Assembly (NCBI GenBank): GCA_902809985.1 | Contig: CADDXC010000001.1 | Location: 930,001 to 994,000 of the forward strand | Direction of reading: 5' to 3' | DNA length: 64,000 nucleotides | Source: Clostridiaceae bacterium BL-3 | GTDB taxonomy: Bacteria > Bacillota > Clostridia > Clostridiales > Clostridiaceae | Shown: positions 60,402 through 64,000 of the stretch, one piece after another | Layout of the letters: each line of letters begins with the position of its first letter | Position numbering within the stretch: position 1 is the first letter of the stretch | Position numbers and translations under genes: made by a program | Notes under the pieces: generated by a model | The model's input: the letters and a program-made list of their open reading frames with translations, nothing else | Database searches by the model: none | What the model was told of the DNA's origin: nothing

Positions 60402-60611
60402 ATGCCAATTACCATGATAAGAGTTGGAGAATCAGGCAGCATTAAAAATATCACAGGCAATGATAATACCCGTCGACATTTGGAGAACCTGGGATTTGTC
60501 CAGGGGGAAAATGTAACTGTAGTAGCTGAAATTGCCGGAAATATGATAGTCAATATCAAAGATGCTCGAATTGCATTAAATAAAGCAATGGCAAATAAAA
60601 TTATTGTGTAG
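60402..60611 (+). CDS. feoA: FeoA-like ferrous iron transport protein, first copy
   Basis: A 69-residue SH3-like domain protein (MIRVGESGSIKNITGNDNTR, LENLGFVQGENVTVVAEIAG, NIKDARIALNKAMANKI). FeoA aids FeoB, probably by contact with its cytosolic domain. GGGAGGGGAG upstream. First gene after the Fur box; 39 bp before the second FeoA. Confidence 0.92.
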   Translation: MPITMIRVGESGSIKNITGNDNTRRHLENLGFVQGENVTVVAEIAGNMIVNIKDARIALNKAMANKIIV

Positions 60612-60650
60612 TATGATTTTTCATTTATATTTAGGGAGGGAGTTAGAAAC

Positions 60651-60872
60651 ATGAAAACATTGAGAGATACAAAATGCGGTGAAAATGTCACTGTAGTTAA
60701 GGTTCACGGAAAGGGTGCCGTTAAACGTAGATTTATGGATATGGGACTTACAAAGGGGACAGAGATCTATATACGTAAGGTAGCTCCACTGGGAGATCCT
60801 GTTGAGATTAAGGTAAGAGGTTATGAGCTCAGCCTGAGGAAAGAAGAAGCGGAGATAGTAGAGATCAGTTAG
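60651..60872 (+). CDS. feoA: FeoA-like protein, second copy
   Basis: A 73-residue SH3-like protein (LRDTKCGENVTVVKVHGKGA, KRRFMDMGLTKGTEIYIRKV, VRGYELSLRKEEAEIVEI). It is closer to the typical FeoA pattern than the first copy. Tandem feoA genes before feoB are common in clostridia and the two may form a heteromer. GGGAGGG upstream. Confidence 0.93.
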   Translation: MKTLRDTKCGENVTVVKVHGKGAVKRRFMDMGLTKGTEIYIRKVAPLGDPVEIKVRGYELSLRKEEAEIVEIS

Positions 60873-60914
60873 TTGAGTATTTTAGGTAATTGACGCCGAT
60901 TAGGAGGGATGTAA

Positions 60915-63071
60915 ATGTCAATTAAAATTGCTCTTGCCGGTAATCCAAACAGCGGTAAGACTACAATGTTTAACGATTTAACCGGCAGCTCTCAGTATGT
61001 TGGTAACTGGCCGGGTGTTACAGTGGAGAAAAAAGAGGGAAAACTTAAGGGCCGTAAAGATGTTATTATTCAGGATTTGCCTGGTATTTATTCTCTTTCA
61101 CCTTATACGTTGGAAGAAGTGGTTTCCAGAAATTATCTTATAAATGAAAAGCCGGATTCCATTATAGATATTGTTGATGGCAGTAATATTGAAAGAAATC
61201 TCTACCTTACTACACAGCTTATAGAAATTGGTGTACCTGTTGTAATGGCCTTGAATATGATCGATGTTGTAAGAAAAAATGGAGATACAATAAATATAAA
61301 AAAACTGGGAGATGCTCTTGGCTGTGAGGTAATAGAAACATCAGCGTTAAAAGGTATTGGTTCAAAGGAAGTAGCTGAAAGGGCTATAGAACTTGCTAAA
61401 TCCAAAACAGCTTATTCTGCACCTCATATTTTTTCAGAGCCTCTGGAAAAAGCTTTAGCACAGATTGAAAGCATTGTCAGAGATAATATAAATGAAGTGA
61501 ACGCCCGATGGATTTCCATAAAATTATTTGAACGGGATGAGAAGGTTCTAGAACAGGTAAGTCTCAGCGGGAATTTAAAAGAACGTATTGAAGAGATAAT
61601 TTTAAGCTGTGAAAAGAAATTTGATGATGACAGTGAAAGCATTATTACCAATGAACGTTATTCCTATATAAGCAATCTTACAAAACAGGTACTGTACAGA
61701 AGAAATAAAGTCAAAGTTACAATGTCCGATAAAATTGATAAGATCATAACCAATCGAATTTTGGCCCTGCCTATTTTTGTGGCAATTATGTTTTTAGTTT
61801 ATTATTTTTCCATTTCAACGGTAGGCGGTGCCATGACTGATTGGGTAAATGACAATTTATTTGGAGATTTTGTACCTAACAATGTAGAATGGATTTTAAA
61901 CAGTATTGGGACGGCCGGCTGGCTGAATTCCTTTATCCTGGATGGTATTATTGCAGGAGTAGGCGCTGTGCTTGGGTTTGTACCTCAGATGGCAATGCTG
62001 TTTTTATGTCTTGCTATACTGGAAGACTGCGGTTATATGGCACGTATTGCATTTATAATGGACAGACTGTTTAGAAGGTTTGGGCTCTCAGGTAAATCCT
62101 TTATTCCGATTCTTATTGGGACAGGTTGTGGTGTACCTGGAATTATGTCCACCAGAACCATCGAAAATGAAAGTGATAGAAGAATGACGGTCATTGTAAC
62201 TACATTTATTCCATGCAGCGCAAAGATTCCCATTATTGCACTTATTGCAGGTGCGCTTTTCCATGGAGCCGCTTGGGTTGCAACATCTGCATATTTTTTA
62301 GGAATTGCGGCAATTATTATTTCAGGTATTATTCTTAAAAAGACGAAGATTTTTTCGGGTGATCCAGCTCCTTTTATAATGGAACTTCCACCATATCATG
62401 TGCCGGGAGCAAAAGGTGTTTTAATCCATATGTGGGAGCGCTGCAAAGCTTTTATGAAAAAGGCGGGGACAGTAATACTTCTTGCCACGGTGCTTGTTTG
62501 GTTCCTTAGTTCCTTTAACTGGAGAATGCAGACAGTTGATATGGAACAGTCCATTCTTGCTAGTATAGGAAATGCAATTGCACCTATATTTGATCCGTTG
62601 GGCTGGGGAAATTGGAAGGCAGCAGTAGCTTCCATAACCGGATTGATGGCCAAGGAAAATGTGGTTGGAACTTTTGGAATACTTTATGGATTCTCTGAAG
62701 TTGCTGAAGATGGTGCACAGATGTGGGGGAACCTTCAAGCATCATTTTCGCTGCTTGGCGGATATTCACTTTTAGTTTTCAACTTGCTGTGTGCTCCTTG
62801 TTTTGCAGCTATGGGTGCAGTTCGTACAGAGATGAATTCAAGAAAATGGACGATGTTTTCCATTGGATATCAATGCGTATTTGCATATGTTGTATCCCTG
62901 ATTATATTCCAGATTGGTTCATTTGTTACAGGGAAGGGATTTGGAATCGGTACAGCTGTAGCTATTCTTTTGATTATAGGATTACTTTATCTGATGTTTA
63001 GAAGACCTTACAGTGAGAGACATGGTGCCGAGGGTGTTGGAGAGCCTATAAGAGAAAAAGAGGTGGTATAA
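60915..63071 (+). CDS. feoB: Ferrous iron transporter FeoB
   Basis: A 718-residue iron transporter. An N-terminal G domain has GNPNSGKTT (G1, residues 8-16), DLPGIYSL (G3) and NMID (G4), followed by a helical guanine-dissociation-inhibitor domain (about 170-260). A membrane domain of about 10 helices contains two Gate segments, with the conserved Cys in PCSAKIPI. Length normal. Imports Fe2+ under anoxia. GGAGGG upstream; ATG of the next gene is 1 bp after the stop. Confidence 0.96.
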   Translation: MSIKIALAGNPNSGKTTMFNDLTGSSQYVGNWPGVTVEKKEGKLKGRKDVIIQDLPGIYSLSPYTLEEVVSRNYLINEKPDSIIDIVDGSNIERNLYLTTQLIEIGVPVVMALNMIDVVRKNGDTINIKKLGDALGCEVIETSALKGIGSKEVAERAIELAKSKTAYSAPHIFSEPLEKALAQIESIVRDNINEVNARWISIKLFERDEKVLEQVSLSGNLKERIEEIILSCEKKFDDDSESIITNERYSYISNLTKQVLYRRNKVKVTMSDKIDKIITNRILALPIFVAIMFLVYYFSISTVGGAMTDWVNDNLFGDFVPNNVEWILNSIGTAGWLNSFILDGIIAGVGAVLGFVPQMAMLFLCLAILEDCGYMARIAFIMDRLFRRFGLSGKSFIPILIGTGCGVPGIMSTRTIENESDRRMTVIVTTFIPCSAKIPIIALIAGALFHGAAWVATSAYFLGIAAIIISGIILKKTKIFSGDPAPFIMELPPYHVPGAKGVLIHMWERCKAFMKKAGTVILLATVLVWFLSSFNWRMQTVDMEQSILASIGNAIAPIFDPLGWGNWKAAVASITGLMAKENVVGTFGILYGFSEVAEDGAQMWGNLQASFSLLGGYSLLVFNLLCAPCFAAMGAVRTEMNSRKWTMFSIGYQCVFAYVVSLIIFQIGSFVTGKGFGIGTAVAILLIIGLLYLMFRRPYSERHGAEGVGEPIREKEVV

Positions 63072-63072
63072 T

Positions 63073-63207
63073 ATGGCAACAGTTATAGTTTCAGTAGTAT
63101 TGTTTGGCATAATTGGATTTTCTGCATACAAAACTTATAAGTCTCACAAAAGGGGCGGTGGCTGCAGCTGCGGCTGCTCGGGCTGCAGTAAATCCATTCA
63201 AAAATAA
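63073..63207 (+). CDS. FeoB-associated Cys-rich membrane protein
   Basis: A 44-residue protein starting 1 bp after feoB: one N-terminal helix (TVIVSVVLFGIIGFSAYKTY), then a basic stretch and GGGCSCGCSGCSK with four Cys. This is the small FeoB-associated Cys-rich family, thought to help iron movement at FeoB. GAGGTGG lies upstream. Confidence 0.9.
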   Translation: MATVIVSVVLFGIIGFSAYKTYKSHKRGGGCSCGCSGCSKSIQK

Positions 63208-63217
63208 ATTAATTTAT

Positions 63218-63251
63218 AAAAAAGACATTGAATTAGTTCGATGTCTTTTTT
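63218..63251. terminator. Bidirectional terminator of the feo operon
   Basis: AAAAAAGACAT...ATGTCTTTTTT, perfect 11-bp arms, with A- and T-tracts on both sides. It also ends the minus-strand regulator gene. Confidence 0.9.
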
Positions 63252-63252
63252 A

Positions 63253-64000
63253 CTATAAATTATTTTCAAGATGTTTTTTGGATTCTAAATACAGGACTTT
63301 TATAAACTTTTTAACGTTTATATGAATGGGGGTATTTGAAGAAATGTCATTTTGAAGCTGGAGCATTCTTTTTCTAACTTCAATGAAATCAAAAAATTCA
63401 GCAGCATATTTTTCAAATTTAGGATTGGAATAATCAGTGAGACCGAGGGAAGCTATATAATTTAATGACTGCATGACAGCTCTTCTGATTCTCTGCTCGG
63501 AAGCCTTAACTTCCTTCCGTACATTGATCAAACTACTATTTTCACTTAATTTTTCCTCTGCAATGTGAGTAAATAGTTCTTTAAGAGGAGGAAAAGTTGG
63601 AACTGTACTGGTTTTGTTATCGTTCTTATGGGTATATAAATATTTTATAATAGAAAGCAAATCCTTGCTTCCGCTTTCACCAATTACTCCTAAATCACTT
63701 AGGAGTAATTCACTGTATTCCAAAATGTTTTTATTTGTTGATATATTATTTTCTGAATTGTCTGTTTTTAAAGAGCTTATAGTATCCTGAATATGATTTA
63801 TGGATTTTTCAAGTTTTATGTTAGAGATGACCCTTTTTATCACTTCAATAACCTCAATCTTATTTAGTGGTTTTGTAATATAATATTGAACTCCTAATAA
63901 ATAGGCTTTGCCTATCATTTCTTTATTTTCTACTTGAGAGATCATTATTGATTTACCCTTAAAAGATGAATTTAGCTCGCTTATAGTTTGAAGGCCGTCT
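63253..64000 (-). CDS. Response regulator, YcbB/GlnL type (5' end outside window)
   Basis: Partial: 248 codons visible; the frame remains open to the window edge, so the N-terminus (including the phospho-acceptor Asp) is missing. What is seen is the end of a receiver domain (DGLQTISELNSSFKG, IMISQVENKEMIGKAYLLGV, ITKPLNKIEVIEVIKR with the conserved Lys), a coiled linker, and a C-terminal DNA-binding YcbB domain (NVRKEVKASEQRIRRAVMQS, SLGLTDYSNPKFEKYAAEFF). In Bacillus the GlnL (YcbB) family controls glutamine use. The internal ATG at 63945 is not the real start. Confidence 0.85.
   Translation of the reverse strand, partial: DGLQTISELNSSFKGKSIMISQVENKEMIGKAYLLGVQYYITKPLNKIEVIEVIKRVISNIKLEKSINHIQDTISSLKTDNSENNISTNKNILEYSELLLSDLGVIGESGSKDLLSIIKYLYTHKNDNKTSTVPTFPPLKELFTHIAEEKLSENSSLINVRKEVKASEQRIRRAVMQSLNYIASLGLTDYSNPKFEKYAAEFFDFIEVRKRMLQLQNDISSNTPIHINVKKFIKVLYLESKKHLENNL

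Overview
The window reads as chromosome of a low-GC, spore-forming anaerobic Clostridium, most likely from an acetogenic (ljungdahlii/carboxidivorans/kluyveri-like) group. This is inferred from AT-rich intergenic DNA with AGGAGG ribosome sites, hybrid-cluster protein, FeoAAB iron uptake, CsxC-type spore-surface proteins, and a corrinoid/methyl-tetrahydrofolate methyltransferase locus with its ATP-dependent corrinoid activator. No rRNA, tRNA or CRISPR array was seen.

Layout. 1-5.8 kb: a small ferritin-like protein, a YitT remnant, hydroxylamine reductase (hcp), and a TetR gene divergent from a rifampicin-phosphotransferase-like gene. 5.8-14.9 kb: a type I restriction-modification locus (hsdR-hsdM-hsdS) followed by an AAA ATPase, a tyrosine recombinase and a second, headless hsdS that duplicates 568 bp of the first in direct orientation with one mismatch. 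14.9-32.7 kb: a mixed accessory stretch with a ferredoxin-nitroreductase, KptA, a GC-rich TetR/MFS pair, a two-component system, a ZTP-riboswitch-controlled AICAR formyltransferase, an ABC exporter, a MarR/MFS pair with matching operators, an IS200/IS605 element that has overwritten the tail of a Bcr-type efflux gene, and an MFS/MerR pair. 32.8-38.3 kb: two bacterial PH-domain membrane proteins, a flavodoxin-family gene with an in-frame TGA at a Cys position (selenoprotein candidate), BrnQ, and a glycerol dehydrogenase-like enzyme. 38.3-42.1 kb: spore-surface genes (a DUF346 beta-propeller and two CsxC-like proteins). 42.2-53.4 kb: AmmeMemoRadiSam genes, then a one-carbon methyltransferase cluster with a divergent activator/PucR-regulator pair and a second corrinoid protein. 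53.4-64 kb: MetA, purine nucleoside phosphorylase, an XRE-DUF1232 protein, two convergent Nramp-family genes, a solitary infC with an ATT start, a Fur-box-led feoA-feoA-feoB-Cys-rich operon, and a YcbB/GlnL-type response regulator that runs off the window.

How the parts work together. The C1 cluster looks like a complete methyl-transfer module: a substrate:corrinoid methyltransferase (UroD family), a corrinoid carrier, a corrinoid:THF methyltransferase and a reductive activator, with a split CobW-type GTPase and a DUF2284 protein as unusual passengers; its substrate is not evident. The hsd locus looks able to rearrange its specificity gene. Several efflux pumps sit next to their own regulators with visible palindromic operators. 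A roughly 40-bp intergenic repeat recurs at least four times across the window.
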